DNA of 64,000 nt from Clostridia bacterium (GTDB lineage: Bacteria > Bacillota > Clostridia > Christensenellales > UBA1242). Below the pieces are notes generated by a model. That model saw nothing but the letters and a program-made list of their open reading frames with translations. It did no database searches and was not told where the DNA came from. This document shows positions 9,503 through 18,197 of the stretch, in pieces; the first letter of the stretch is position 1; each line of letters opens with the position of its first letter. The position numbers and the translations under genes are program-made. The stretch spans positions 11,786 to 75,785 of the forward strand of contig JALOBO010000008.1 in the NCBI GenBank assembly GCA_023228225.1, read 5' to 3'.

Positions 9503-9534
9503 AATAAATATTAAGAAATTTTTCGGAGCAATAA

Positions 9535-10497
9535 ATGTTTAAAATAAAATTTAATTTTAAAATTGCGGTATTCGCGCTTATATTTCCGTTAATGCTAAGT
9601 GGCTGTGTCAAAAAAACGCCTGACCCAACTGCTGAGCAATCTTTAACAACCGCATTAAAAGTTGGCAATTTTTATAATTATAGTTCTTTAATGACTATTA
9701 CAAATATTACAAATTCAGTTACAACAGAATCACAATTTGAATTTTATCTTACTACTGATATTGTAAAATATGTTGGAATTACACCAAATGAATTTTCAGT
9801 CTGCTTTGAAAGAAATCCTGAATTTGAAGATATTTGGAATTTTTATGACTACAATTATTTGATTACTGGGAACACAATTAATTTAGGCTATAATTATTAT
9901 CCTGATAATACCGATTTAGTAAGTACATTATCAAAATTATGTGGCAGATTTGATTCAAGACTTTTAGTTAGAAGTTATTTTACTCATCAAGGCAGTGGAA
10001 TATACAAAATATTAGATAGTGTTAAATCAAATTTAAATTATACAATTTTTAATTATTTACCTACATATACGCTAAGTGAGTTTATAATTACTGTAACTGA
10101 GGCGAAAATTACTCATATAACTGCTGTTTACAACAAAGTTGGCAGTTCTGATAAAATTACATATAATGTTGATTATGCATATGGGATTACGCTAACTCAA
10201 CCAGTTGAATTTATAAAAAATATTTCAGTTGTAGATACAACACTATCATTTGAAATTTCAGAAACATCGCTTTTAAATAGCACCGCAGAGATTAGAAAAT
10301 TTATTGTGTTTGCGGGAACTGTGGCACCAGATGAAAACGAATGCTTAATTGTGTATGATGAAGGTACGATAGCCATTACCACTAGAACGCTGACACTTGA
10401 CAATGCTCTTACAAACGGTACTTACACTATCGGTGCTTGGGTATTAGCAGAAAATGGCGTAATAGACTATTATCAAAGCACATTTATCATAGAATAA
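9535..10497 (+). CDS. Lipoprotein, function unknown
   Basis: A 320-residue protein with a lipoprotein signal ending in the lipobox LSGC (residues 21-24), followed by KKTPDPTAEQ, so it is predicted to be lipid-anchored. The body is rich in Thr, Asn, Tyr and Ile with alternating hydrophobic pattern, consistent with beta structure; no family is recognised. The last 90 residues (SFEISETSLLNSTAEIRKF... LTNGTYTIGAWVLAENG) resemble an Ig-like fold. It sits nine bases upstream of gmk and shares its promoter, an odd pairing of a surface protein with a nucleotide kinase that I take as simple co-transcription. Confidence 0.7.
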   Translation: MFKIKFNFKIAVFALIFPLMLSGCVKKTPDPTAEQSLTTALKVGNFYNYSSLMTITNITNSVTTESQFEFYLTTDIVKYVGITPNEFSVCFERNPEFEDIWNFYDYNYLITGNTINLGYNYYPDNTDLVSTLSKLCGRFDSRLLVRSYFTHQGSGIYKILDSVKSNLNYTIFNYLPTYTLSEFIITVTEAKITHITAVYNKVGSSDKITYNVDYAYGITLTQPVEFIKNISVVDTTLSFEISETSLLNSTAEIRKFIVFAGTVAPDENECLIVYDEGTIAITTRTLTLDNALTNGTYTIGAWVLAENGVIDYYQSTFIIE

Positions 10498-10506
10498 AGG
10501 AGTTAT

Positions 10507-11061
10507 ATGATTAAACCCGGTAAACTAATTGTAATTTCCGGTCCAAGCGGAGTGGGAAAAACCACAATTTATGAAGAAATAAAAAAATTAGTTCCAAATA
10601 TAAAAAGAGTAGTAACCACCACTACAAGATTAGTACGAACCAATGAAGTAAATGGCATTGATTATTACTTTATTAAACCAGAAGAATTTAAACAAAAAAT
10701 AGAGCGTGATGAATTTTTGGAATATGCGATTTATTCTAATAATTTTTATGGTACAACAAAGCAAGAAGTTTTTAATGCAATGAAATTAGGAATGAATGTA
10801 ATTTTAATTCTTGATATACAAGGGGCAATGAATATTAAAAAAATCTATCCTGATGCTTTATTCATATTTTTAAAAACTACAAATTTAGATATTTTACGCC
10901 GGCGTCTAATTTTACGCGGAACAGATAATGAAGAAGAAATTGCCCGTCGCTTAAAAAGGGCCGAAACCGAATTAAAGTATGAAAGCGAATATGACTATAT
11001 AATTATTAACGATATTTTATCAGTAGCCGCCCAAGAATTTAAAAAAATTATAGAAAATTAA
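10507..11061 (+). CDS. gmk: Guanylate kinase
   Basis: A 184-residue protein of usual length that phosphorylates GMP to GDP with ATP. It shows P-loop GPSGVGKTT (12-20), the GMP-binding TTTTRLVRTNEVNGIDYYF region (family TTRxxRxGExxGxDYxF), EYAIYSNNFYGT, the DIQGAMNIKK segment and the lid RRLILRG-TD-EEEIARRL. The family's first PR dipeptide is replaced by LVRTNE, a modest divergence. AGGAG lies just before the start, overlapping the end of the upstream lipoprotein gene region, which supports an operon. Confidence 0.95.
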   Translation: MIKPGKLIVISGPSGVGKTTIYEEIKKLVPNIKRVVTTTTRLVRTNEVNGIDYYFIKPEEFKQKIERDEFLEYAIYSNNFYGTTKQEVFNAMKLGMNVILILDIQGAMNIKKIYPDALFIFLKTTNLDILRRRLILRGTDNEEEIARRLKRAETELKYESEYDYIIINDILSVAAQEFKKIIEN

Positions 11062-11063
11062 AA

Positions 11064-11087
11064 AAACGACACAGATTTGTGTTGTTT
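11064..11087 (+). terminator. Terminator after gmk
   Basis: Ten-base stem AAACGACACA/TGTGTTGTTT with loop GATT directly after the stop codon. The stem ends in TTT, then CTTG, so the U-tract is short. Confidence 0.75.
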
Positions 11088-11142
11088 CTTGATGCTTTTA
11101 ATGATTTAACCTTCCATCTATACCTGTTTAATAAAATCCGCT

Positions 11143-11556
11143 TTATTTTTGTTGTTCTTCACACTTGTTCTTTAAAATATAATCTTTATTTCTGGTACCT
11201 ATATCAACAAAAAAATAAAATGATGGGATTGCTGTATCATATGCGGGAGAGTATCGCATTATTTGATAACTTTTTACTAAATCAAATATTCTTTTTGCAA
11301 TATATTTTCCGCGCAAATTTAATTTATCATTATTACAACAATTCTGAGTAACAGATTCCAAATATTTTACATCTTTTAACACATTATATTGTGAACTTTT
11401 TAGTGTCATTGTAATCATATTTGTAGAGCCACTTAGTCTAGATTTTTTAAGAACAAAATCAAAACCTAAAAATGTTTGTTTTATATCTTTATTAATTAAT
11501 CTTACAATTTGATTAAAACTCATTTCTTTTGTTGCTTCTATTGTGTATCTATTCAT
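11143..11556 (-). CDS. Hypothetical protein
   Basis: A 137-residue frame, rich in Lys, Asn and Tyr, with no signal or membrane segment and no recognised family. A mixed alpha/beta pattern is visible (TIEATKEMSFNQIVRLI ... MITMTLKSS). Support for it being real: GGGGT ahead of the ATG, near full use of the space between the gmk terminator and the ileS terminator, and codon use like its neighbours. A shorter frame on the opposite strand overlaps it and looks like a shadow. Confidence 0.5.
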   Translation of the reverse strand: MNRYTIEATKEMSFNQIVRLINKDIKQTFLGFDFVLKKSRLSGSTNMITMTLKSSQYNVLKDVKYLESVTQNCCNNDKLNLRGKYIAKRIFDLVKSYQIMRYSPAYDTAIPSFYFFVDIGTRNKDYILKNKCEEQQK

Positions 11557-11615
11557 AACTTACTACCCCACACATTTATTGTAGCATAGCATTAAAAAAA
11601 TGTAAATATCATTTT

Positions 11616-11649
11616 AAACTAAAAAACACCACTTGGTGTTTTTTAGTTT
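11616..11649. terminator. Perfect 15-base-pair terminator hairpin after ileS
   Basis: AAACTAAAAAACACC (11616-11630) pairs perfectly with 11635-11649, loop ACTT. It touches the ileS stop codon and has T-runs on both strands. Confidence 0.85.
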
Positions 11650-14600
11650 TACGCTTTTTCTATTCCAATTACTATATTTTTTTCGTCCATATCAAAGTCT
11701 TCTTTGTATACTCCGCCTTCGCCTGCGACTATTATACTTGCAAGAACATCTTTTTTAGCATTTTTAAATTTACTTAAAATGTAGTTAACGGTATCTTTAT
11801 GTCCGCTAACAAATACATTAATTCGATCTTCAATTTGGCAATTTGCCGATTTGCGCATATTTTGTACCTTAGAAATAAACTCGCGTTCAAATCCTCTTGC
11901 AATCAAGTCATCATTTAGCGTAGTATCAAGTACTACGGTTACTCCGTTTTCTGTAACGGTAGAATAACCTTCCATATTAGCCTTGGTAATTAATAAATCA
12001 TCAAGTGTAAACTCTACTTCCTTACCGTTAATTGTAGTTTTTGCATATCCGCTACCATTTATTTCATTAAGCAAAATTTTTCCGTTGCAATTTGATAAAT
12101 ACTCACGTATGCCATTTATTAATGAACCATATTTTGGCCCTAGGGTTTTTAGTTGTGGCTTAATAATGTACTTTGCCATACCATCTAAGGTTGATGTAAA
12201 AACAATTTCATCAATATTAAGTTCATCTTTAATAATTGAAGCCATTTCTTCGGTGCAAATAACATTAATATCAGCAAAACTTACAAACATTTTAGAAAGC
12301 GGTTGTCTGTTTTTAATATTGCAAGTACTACGACCGGCTCTGCCGGCAACAACTGTTTCATAAACAGTTTTCATTTGTGCTTGTAACTCTTTATCAATGA
12401 ATTTTTCATCTGTTTTTGGATAATCATTAAGATGAACGCTTATTGGAGCGTTTTTATATGAATTTCTAACTAAATTTTGATATATAGTTTCGGTAATAAA
12501 CGGTTGATACGGAGCAAGTAATTTTATAAACTCACTTATTACAGTGTAAAGAGTCATGTATGCCGCTACTTTGTCATCAGTCATATTTTCGCCCCAATAA
12601 CGCTTTCGGCCACGCCTTATGTACCAATTAGAAAGATTGTCAACAAAGATTTCCATCTGTCTTGCTGTTTCGGTAATATTATAATTTTCAAGCCCCTCAT
12701 CAACAAATTTGATAAGGCTGTTTAATTCGCTTAAAATCCACTTGTCCAACATACTTAGTTGACAATTTTTAAGTTCATATTTTGAAGGATTAAATTTATC
12801 AATATTAGCATAAAGCACATAAAAGGAATAAGTATTCCAAATTGTACCCATAAATTTACGTTTAATTTCATCAACATCTGCACTATCAAACTTTGCGGAA
12901 ATCCAAGGAGCGCTACCGACAAAGAAATACCATCTCAATGCATCAGCACCCTGATTATTGAGTATATCCCACGGATTAACAACATTACCTTTGTGCTTAG
13001 ACATTTTAATCCCATCTTTATCATTAATAAGTCCTAGTGCAATACAGGTTTTATAAGGGCTTTTGCCAAATAAAGCCGTGGAAATTGCTTGAAGTGAGTA
13101 GAACCAACCTCTAGATTGATCTGTGCCTTCGCTTATAAAATCGGCAGGAAATTGTTTTTCAAATTTTTCTTTGTTCTCAAACGGATAGTGATGTTGTGCA
13201 AAAGGCATAGCACCACTATCAAGCCAACAATCCATAACCTCGTTAGTACGAGTCATAACGCCACCACATTTTGTGCATTTTATTGTAACTTCATCAACAT
13301 AAGGCTTATGGAGTTCTTTAATTGTTTGCCCTGTCAGTTCAAACAATTCCTTAATACTACCAACAACATGATAATGTCCGCAATCCTTACAAATCCAAAC
13401 TGGAATCGGAGTACCCCAATACCTATCGCGTGAAATACCCCAATCAACAACTTCTTCCAAAAACTTGCCCATACGCCCCTCTTTAAAGTGGTCAGGAAAC
13501 CAGTTAATTGTACGATTATTTGCCACCAAATTATCACGCACAGCGGTCATTTTTATAAACCAAGATTCTCTCGCATAATAAATTAACGGAGTATCGCAAC
13601 GCCAGCAGTGTGGATAAGTATGCTCAATTGATAATTTACTAAATAAACTACCATTAGTTTCTAATTTATCTATAATTGCAGGATTAGAAAGTATTGCATC
13701 TTTACTAGCAAAACTTCCACATTCTTTTGTCAATCTACCTCGTTCATCTACGAGTTGTACAAAAGGCAGGTTATATTTTTTACCAACCCTAGCATCATCT
13801 TCTCCAAATGCAGGAGCAATGTGAACTATTCCCGAACCATCGCTTGTTGTTACATATTTATCACAAACAACAAACCACGCTTTATCAGCGTATTTTGCTT
13901 TCACTCCATCAAATAGGGGCTCATATTTTGTTTTTTCTAATGTTTTACCTTTAAATCGACTAACAACTTCATATTCGGTAAACAATGAACTTACTAAATT
14001 TTCGGCTAAAATATATTTATCGTTTCCACTTTTAATAGTAACATAATAAATTTCGGGGCTGACACACAGTGCTACATTAGAAAATAATGTCCAAGGTGTA
14101 GTTGTCCACGCCAAAAAGTAAGTGTCAGGATTTTCAACAAGCCTAAATCTTACAAACACCGAAGTATCTTTAATATCTTTATATCCCATCGCCACTTCAT
14201 GTGATGATAGTCCCGTGCCACAGCGTGGGCAGTACGGTATAATTTTATGTCCCTTATACAGTAATCCTTTTTTATCAAGTTCTTTAATAGCCCACCATAC
14301 TGATTCAATATAATTATCAGTGTATGTTACATATGGATTATCAAAATCAGCCCAATACCCAACGCGGTTACTCATGTTACGCCATTCTTTTTCGTATTTC
14401 CAAACACTTGCTTTGCACTTTTCTATAAATGGCATAATGCCAAATTTTTCTATATCTGATTTTCCCGTAGAACCTATGAGTTTTTCTACTTCAAGTTCCA
14501 CCGGTAAGCCGTGAGTATCCCAGCCGGCTTTACGCTCTACATGATAACCTTTCATAGTGCGATAACGCGGAATTATATCTTTAATAGAACGCGTAAAAAC

Positions 14601-14774
14601 ATGACCAATATGCGGTATCCCGTTTGCTGTGGGCGGACCATCATAAAATGTAAATTCCGGTTTTCCTTTGTTACGTTTTACGCTTTCTTCAAATACTTTA
14701 TTATCTTGCCAAAATTTTACGACTTCAAGTTCTTTCGGCACAAAGTTTAATTCATTTTCTACTTTGCTATACAT
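11649..14774 (-). CDS. ileS: Isoleucyl-tRNA synthetase, IleS2 (eukaryote-like) type
   Basis: A 1041-residue class Ia synthetase that charges tRNA-Ile. Signatures: DGPPTANGIPHIGH (HIGH at 55-58), GWDTHGLPVELEVEK, the zinc-like PYCPRCGTGLSSHEVAMGYK in the editing-domain approach, a CP1 editing domain, GTDQSRGWFYS, and KMSKHKGNVVNPW. The DGPPTANG-x-PHIGH form, the ELEVEK stretch and the absence of the usual bacterial C-terminal zinc finger place it in the IleS2 group. IleS2 enzymes are generally much less sensitive to mupirocin than IleS1; that is family knowledge, not shown here. A consensus promoter sits close to the start, leaving about 35 bases of leader, too short for a T-box. Confidence 0.95.
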   Translation of the reverse strand: MYSKVENELNFVPKELEVVKFWQDNKVFEESVKRNKGKPEFTFYDGPPTANGIPHIGHVFTRSIKDIIPRYRTMKGYHVERKAGWDTHGLPVELEVEKLIGSTGKSDIEKFGIMPFIEKCKASVWKYEKEWRNMSNRVGYWADFDNPYVTYTDNYIESVWWAIKELDKKGLLYKGHKIIPYCPRCGTGLSSHEVAMGYKDIKDTSVFVRFRLVENPDTYFLAWTTTPWTLFSNVALCVSPEIYYVTIKSGNDKYILAENLVSSLFTEYEVVSRFKGKTLEKTKYEPLFDGVKAKYADKAWFVVCDKYVTTSDGSGIVHIAPAFGEDDARVGKKYNLPFVQLVDERGRLTKECGSFASKDAILSNPAIIDKLETNGSLFSKLSIEHTYPHCWRCDTPLIYYARESWFIKMTAVRDNLVANNRTINWFPDHFKEGRMGKFLEEVVDWGISRDRYWGTPIPVWICKDCGHYHVVGSIKELFELTGQTIKELHKPYVDEVTIKCTKCGGVMTRTNEVMDCWLDSGAMPFAQHHYPFENKEKFEKQFPADFISEGTDQSRGWFYSLQAISTALFGKSPYKTCIALGLINDKDGIKMSKHKGNVVNPWDILNNQGADALRWYFFVGSAPWISAKFDSADVDEIKRKFMGTIWNTYSFYVLYANIDKFNPSKYELKNCQLSMLDKWILSELNSLIKFVDEGLENYNITETARQMEIFVDNLSNWYIRRGRKRYWGENMTDDKVAAYMTLYTVISEFIKLLAPYQPFITETIYQNLVRNSYKNAPISVHLNDYPKTDEKFIDKELQAQMKTVYETVVAGRAGRSTCNIKNRQPLSKMFVSFADINVICTEEMASIIKDELNIDEIVFTSTLDGMAKYIIKPQLKTLGPKYGSLINGIREYLSNCNGKILLNEINGSGYAKTTINGKEVEFTLDDLLITKANMEGYSTVTENGVTVVLDTTLNDDLIARGFEREFISKVQNMRKSANCQIEDRINVFVSGHKDTVNYILSKFKNAKKDVLASIIVAGEGGVYKEDFDMDEKNIVIGIEKA

Positions 14775-14815
14775 AAATGCTCATTGATTTTAAAAAAAAA
14801 TAAAAATGTAAGTTA

Positions 14816-14844
14816 AGTATACTATTTACAAAAATAGTTGTCAA
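14816..14844 (-). promoter_or_regulatory. ileS promoter with palindrome in the spacer
   Basis: Minus-strand TTGACA (14844-14839), 17-base spacer, TATACT (14821-14816). The spacer is a perfect 7-4-7 inverted repeat: ACTATTT at 14821-14827 and AAATAGT at 14832-14838, abutting both boxes. It may be an operator. Confidence 0.75.
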
Positions 14845-14943
14845 CATTCTTAAAAATAAAAATAACGGTTTTAGCCCTGTTTATTTGATTTACAGGTTAA
14901 TAATTTATTTAAAGTATATTATTTATAAAAAAATAATTTAAAA

Positions 14944-16842
14944 CTATTGTATAGGATTAATTGTAACAGGTATATCAATATAAATTTCACTATCATCTGC
15001 ACAAGTTATTCTTAATGTAATAATTTGAGAACAATAACAATTAGCATAAACAGAAATATAATTAATATTTTTTTCTATTGTTAAATAGTTATCGCTTGTA
15101 ACAATTCCGTTTATAAGTGTGGAGTAAGTAATATTTTGGTTACCATATATGGCATCATCTTTTGTAATCTCGTATGAAATGTTTGTACTGAAACCGACAT
15201 TTAAACAAATTGAATTTACGCTCGTTTCAATAATGATTTCATATAGCGTTTGTATCGTAAAACTTATGGTCTTTGACACTGTGCCAATAGTTATAGTTAT
15301 TTGTGCAGTGCCAGCAGATAATGCGGTAACTATACCATTAGCAGTAACGCTTAATACATTACTACTACCAATATTTTCCGTAATTTCGTATGTTACTACT
15401 TGGTTTACTGAATAACTTGGTAAAATGTTTAATGGAGTTATATCTACACTTTTCAATTCCAGCGTGCTTATCCCATTTGTGTATAAAGTATATTTGTCGG
15501 CGGAAATTTCAAATGATTCAACACAAGTATCAAATACATTAAACAAAAATGTGTTTTGTACCCCCGAACCATCTAAGGCGGTTATTATAATATTTACAGC
15601 GCCAGTAGCCAACACATAAATCAAACCATTTTCGTAAATTAAAATATTTTCATTGTCAAAAGTAATCGCTATATCACTTATATTACCAGTTGACAAATTA
15701 ATTTGCAGGTTTACATAATACGGCTTCCCTGCTACTAATGCCATAACTTTTTCTTCTTCACTATTTAGTGCTGAATTATAAAGTGTATAAGCACCCATCT
15801 CATCTGCAACTAGTGTTATAATTTGTCCATTTACTATATATGAAGGTATAATACTAATGTCCGTAATGTATTCCGCTACATTAAAAATATTTTGTAATTC
15901 AAAATTTTTAGTACCCTCATAATTATCTACCGATTCAAAAATTGTGCCCCGAATTATATAACTTCCCGTATATGCTTTTATATAATATTCTAGATAAAGT
16001 TTTTGTCCATTTTCTTCAAAATAAGAATTTGATACTTCAAATATATCTAAAAGGTCTGTTTCGGAATCATAAAATTCAATACAAATTTCTTTATTACTTA
16101 AATCTAAATTGCTATATAAGCATAAAGTGTAAAGCGTGAAATTGTTTGTAACAGCAGTGTAGCCAGAATATAGTGTTGTGGCAATTTCATTAGCATTCTG
16201 TGAATTTTGTATTATAGTAATACTGATATCTTCTTCAACTTTAACATTAATTTGATATGTAATAAAATCAGTTTCACTACAATAAATGCTTGCGATAATC
16301 AATGTATTACCTGTTGAAAGCGGAGTAATCACTCCATCATATATTTCTATAATTCCAAAATTTGTTGTAGAATAAATTATATCAAATGTACAATTTTGAG
16401 GAGTAATAATTGGGATAAGAGTATATGTATCGCCACTCAGTTTTAAGATAATATCGCCAATTTCAAAATTTAAATTTTGTGCATATATAGTACTTGTCGG
16501 AATTGGTAAAACTGTTAATAAAGATGAAATCTTATATTGTTTGTTGTTTAAAATATATTCCGCAGATATTTGAGCATTACCCACTTCCAAGCATAAAACG
16601 CAATTATTATTAATAATAGCAACCGAAATATTGCTTGATGAGTAAAATATAGATATATCATTACTATCCACATTCTTCATAATGATTATATCTTTTAAAT
16701 CTATTTCATCACCTACATAATATTCAAAAGCAGAAGATTCAAACGCAATACCTGATGCAGTAATCTGTTTGTTAAAAACGCAACCACTAAATAATAGTGA
16801 CACAACGATGAAGAGAAAAGAAAAAATTGTTATTTTTTTCAT
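14944..16842 (-). CDS. Lipoprotein with bacterial Ig-like (BIg2-like) domains
   Basis: A 632-residue protein with a lipoprotein signal ending in FSGC (residues 18-21). The body repeats BIg2-type units ending in the tell-tale G-x-V-x-[AP]-L-x-x-G-x-x-x-I motif: GVITPLSTGNTLIIASIY, GLIYVLATGAVNIIITAL and GIVTALSAGTAQITITIG, plus a diverged first copy (CVLCLEVGNAQISAEY). It should be a cell-surface adhesive or structural protein. The gene is monocistronic, with a well-formed promoter carrying two palindromes. The ribosome site is weak: AGGTG lies about 15 bases upstream of the ATG. Confidence 0.8.
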   Translation of the reverse strand: MKKITIFSFLFIVVSLLFSGCVFNKQITASGIAFESSAFEYYVGDEIDLKDIIIMKNVDSNDISIFYSSSNISVAIINNNCVLCLEVGNAQISAEYILNNKQYKISSLLTVLPIPTSTIYAQNLNFEIGDIILKLSGDTYTLIPIITPQNCTFDIIYSTTNFGIIEIYDGVITPLSTGNTLIIASIYCSETDFITYQINVKVEEDISITIIQNSQNANEIATTLYSGYTAVTNNFTLYTLCLYSNLDLSNKEICIEFYDSETDLLDIFEVSNSYFEENGQKLYLEYYIKAYTGSYIIRGTIFESVDNYEGTKNFELQNIFNVAEYITDISIIPSYIVNGQIITLVADEMGAYTLYNSALNSEEEKVMALVAGKPYYVNLQINLSTGNISDIAITFDNENILIYENGLIYVLATGAVNIIITALDGSGVQNTFLFNVFDTCVESFEISADKYTLYTNGISTLELKSVDITPLNILPSYSVNQVVTYEITENIGSSNVLSVTANGIVTALSAGTAQITITIGTVSKTISFTIQTLYEIIIETSVNSICLNVGFSTNISYEITKDDAIYGNQNITYSTLINGIVTSDNYLTIEKNINYISVYANCYCSQIITLRITCADDSEIYIDIPVTINPIQ

Positions 16843-17171
16843 AAATAATAAATATTCACCTTTATATTAGACAATTTTGGTAAAAACTGTCTAATTTTAG
16901 TGCATAATGCACAAAATGTCAATACCTAATAAAAATTTTGTTTAATTTGACATATTTCAATACTTTTATGTAAAAAAAATAAACATACATTTATAAACTG
17001 CATAATTGTATAAAAATTATATTTTGCATAAAAAAGAATATTGCAATTTGCGAAAAAATGCAATATTTTGGAATATTTTTATTTATATACACTAAATTGT
17101 ATAATTATCATATAAATTTGAATAGGCGATTGTATATTTACACATAAAAATGTTTAATTATACAATAATTT
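16843..17171. other. Intergenic region with palindromic promoter
   Basis: 329 bases holding the promoter and palindromes of the lipoprotein gene to the left. The remainder (about 16930-17171) is very AT-rich and I see no gene or clear terminator in it. Confidence 0.5.
16867..16922 (-). promoter_or_regulatory. Promoter with two palindromes, Ig-like lipoprotein
   Basis: Minus-strand TTGACA (16922-16917), 17-base spacer, TAAAAT (16899-16894). The spacer contains GTGCAT-A-ATGCAC (16900-16912), a perfect 6-1-6 palindrome. A second inverted repeat, TTAGACA (16867-16873) with TGTCTAA (16888-16894), spans the start site. Both are candidate repressor sites. Confidence 0.65.
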
Positions 17172-17609
17172 TTAAATGTCTTTTTTAAAATGTATATTGC
17201 GTTTTGCAATACAAAACCCGACATGACGATGAAATTTTATACTTGCAATATTTTTAATTTCGCAATCACTTGCAAATTGAAGACAACCATTTTGCTTTGC
17301 AAATTCCTCACAATTTACTACCAAATTACTGGCAACTTGCTTTCGCCTATACTCCTTTAATACAAATATTCCTTCTAAATAACCCGTGGGTGATGAATTA
17401 CAACCCTCTACATATTCGTACCTCATACTTATATGGCTAAACCCAATTGCCCGTACACCATCATACGCTAAAAAAAATGCATTTTTGTCATCTCTTATTT
17501 GATTTAAAGTTTCTAGTGCTAATTCTTCTATGGTATGCTTTTTCCATAATTTATTTTCTAGTTCTATTAAACTTTTTAAATCATTTTCAGTTGCTTTTAT
17601 AATTTTCAT
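17172..17609 (-). CDS. AAC(6')-I-like aminoglycoside N-acetyltransferase (GNAT)
   Basis: A 145-residue GNAT protein, exactly the size of chromosomal AAC(6')-I enzymes that acetylate the 6'-amino group of aminoglycosides. It matches the remembered family pattern closely: ELENKLWKKHT at the start, RYEYVEGCNSSPTGYLEGIFV in the middle, the CoA motif LKEYRRKQVASNLV, CEEFAKQNGCLQFASDCEI, and FHRHVGFCIAKRNIHFKK at the end. The SPTGYLEGIFV and FASD segments are the family hallmarks. Activity cannot be proved from sequence; some relatives act on other amines. AGGA lies ahead of the ATG. A 76-residue gene lies 49 bases upstream and may be co-transcribed. Confidence 0.8.
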   Translation of the reverse strand: MKIIKATENDLKSLIELENKLWKKHTIEELALETLNQIRDDKNAFFLAYDGVRAIGFSHISMRYEYVEGCNSSPTGYLEGIFVLKEYRRKQVASNLVVNCEEFAKQNGCLQFASDCEIKNIASIKFHRHVGFCIAKRNIHFKKDI

Positions 17610-17658
17610 TTCTTGTCCTTTTTAGTTTTATTTTTTCATACTTTTTAATTACAAATTA

Positions 17659-17889
17659 TTACCAGTCGTTTTTCTTATGTCCTGTTTTTACATCATCGTA
17701 AAAATCTTTATAATTTTTTATCCATTTTTCATTTACTGCCATTAAATCATCTAATTCTTTTATGTTAATATCGCCCTCATACATACAATCTTCATCATAA
17801 CGCTCGCTAAGCATTAAAAAATCATTCTTTGTAAAGACATTATATCTAAGCGTATTTTTTACTTCATTTGTATTTTTTTCTTTGGTCAT
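17659..17889 (-). CDS. Small hypothetical protein
   Basis: A 76-residue acidic, Lys- and Asp-rich protein with no membrane segment and no recognised family (MTKEKNTNEV ... FYDDVKTGHKKNDW). AAGGG lies nine bases before the ATG. It precedes the AAC(6')-like gene on the same strand. Confidence 0.6.
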   Translation of the reverse strand: MTKEKNTNEVKNTLRYNVFTKNDFLMLSERYDEDCMYEGDINIKELDDLMAVNEKWIKNYKDFYDDVKTGHKKNDW

Positions 17890-18197
17890 TTATTAAATCC
17901 CTTCACATTAGTTTACCGACAAAGTATGTAAAATATAATCAGTAATTTGGAATCTGCTTTATAATCTTATAATAGAATTAACACATTCATTGTGTCTAAA
18001 AGTACGGATTTTCGCATATTCTCACTAACAAGCATTAAATCGTTTTCTATTAACTTTTGTAAAATTTTACTATATAGCGATCCGCCTTACTTTGAGCGTA
18101 GTTTGCTTCGTTAATGTTCTCATTAATACTAGTCCACCTTCTTAGTATTTGGTTTGATAATACACTTAATAATTTCCATTTACGGACAATTCATTGT
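17890..18197. other. Gap with possible decayed coding fragments
   Basis: 308 bases without an intact gene. On the minus strand, two short overlapping-frame stretches look coding-like: one ends KADRYIVKFYKS and a second, one frame over, reads GGSLYSKILQKLIENDLMLVSENM. They could be a frameshifted remnant, but no family is recognisable. Confidence 0.3.

Noticed and set aside
11079..11351. Plus-strand gene after gmk
   Set aside because: It starts inside the region right after the gmk terminator, has no ribosome site and overlaps a longer minus-strand frame.
13116..13433. Gene antisense to ileS
   Set aside because: It is a shadow of the well-conserved ileS frame, as are the other long opposite-strand frames within large genes.
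14775..14943. T-box riboswitch for ileS
   Set aside because: The promoter leaves only about 35 bases of leader, and no T-box bulge or specifier loop is present.
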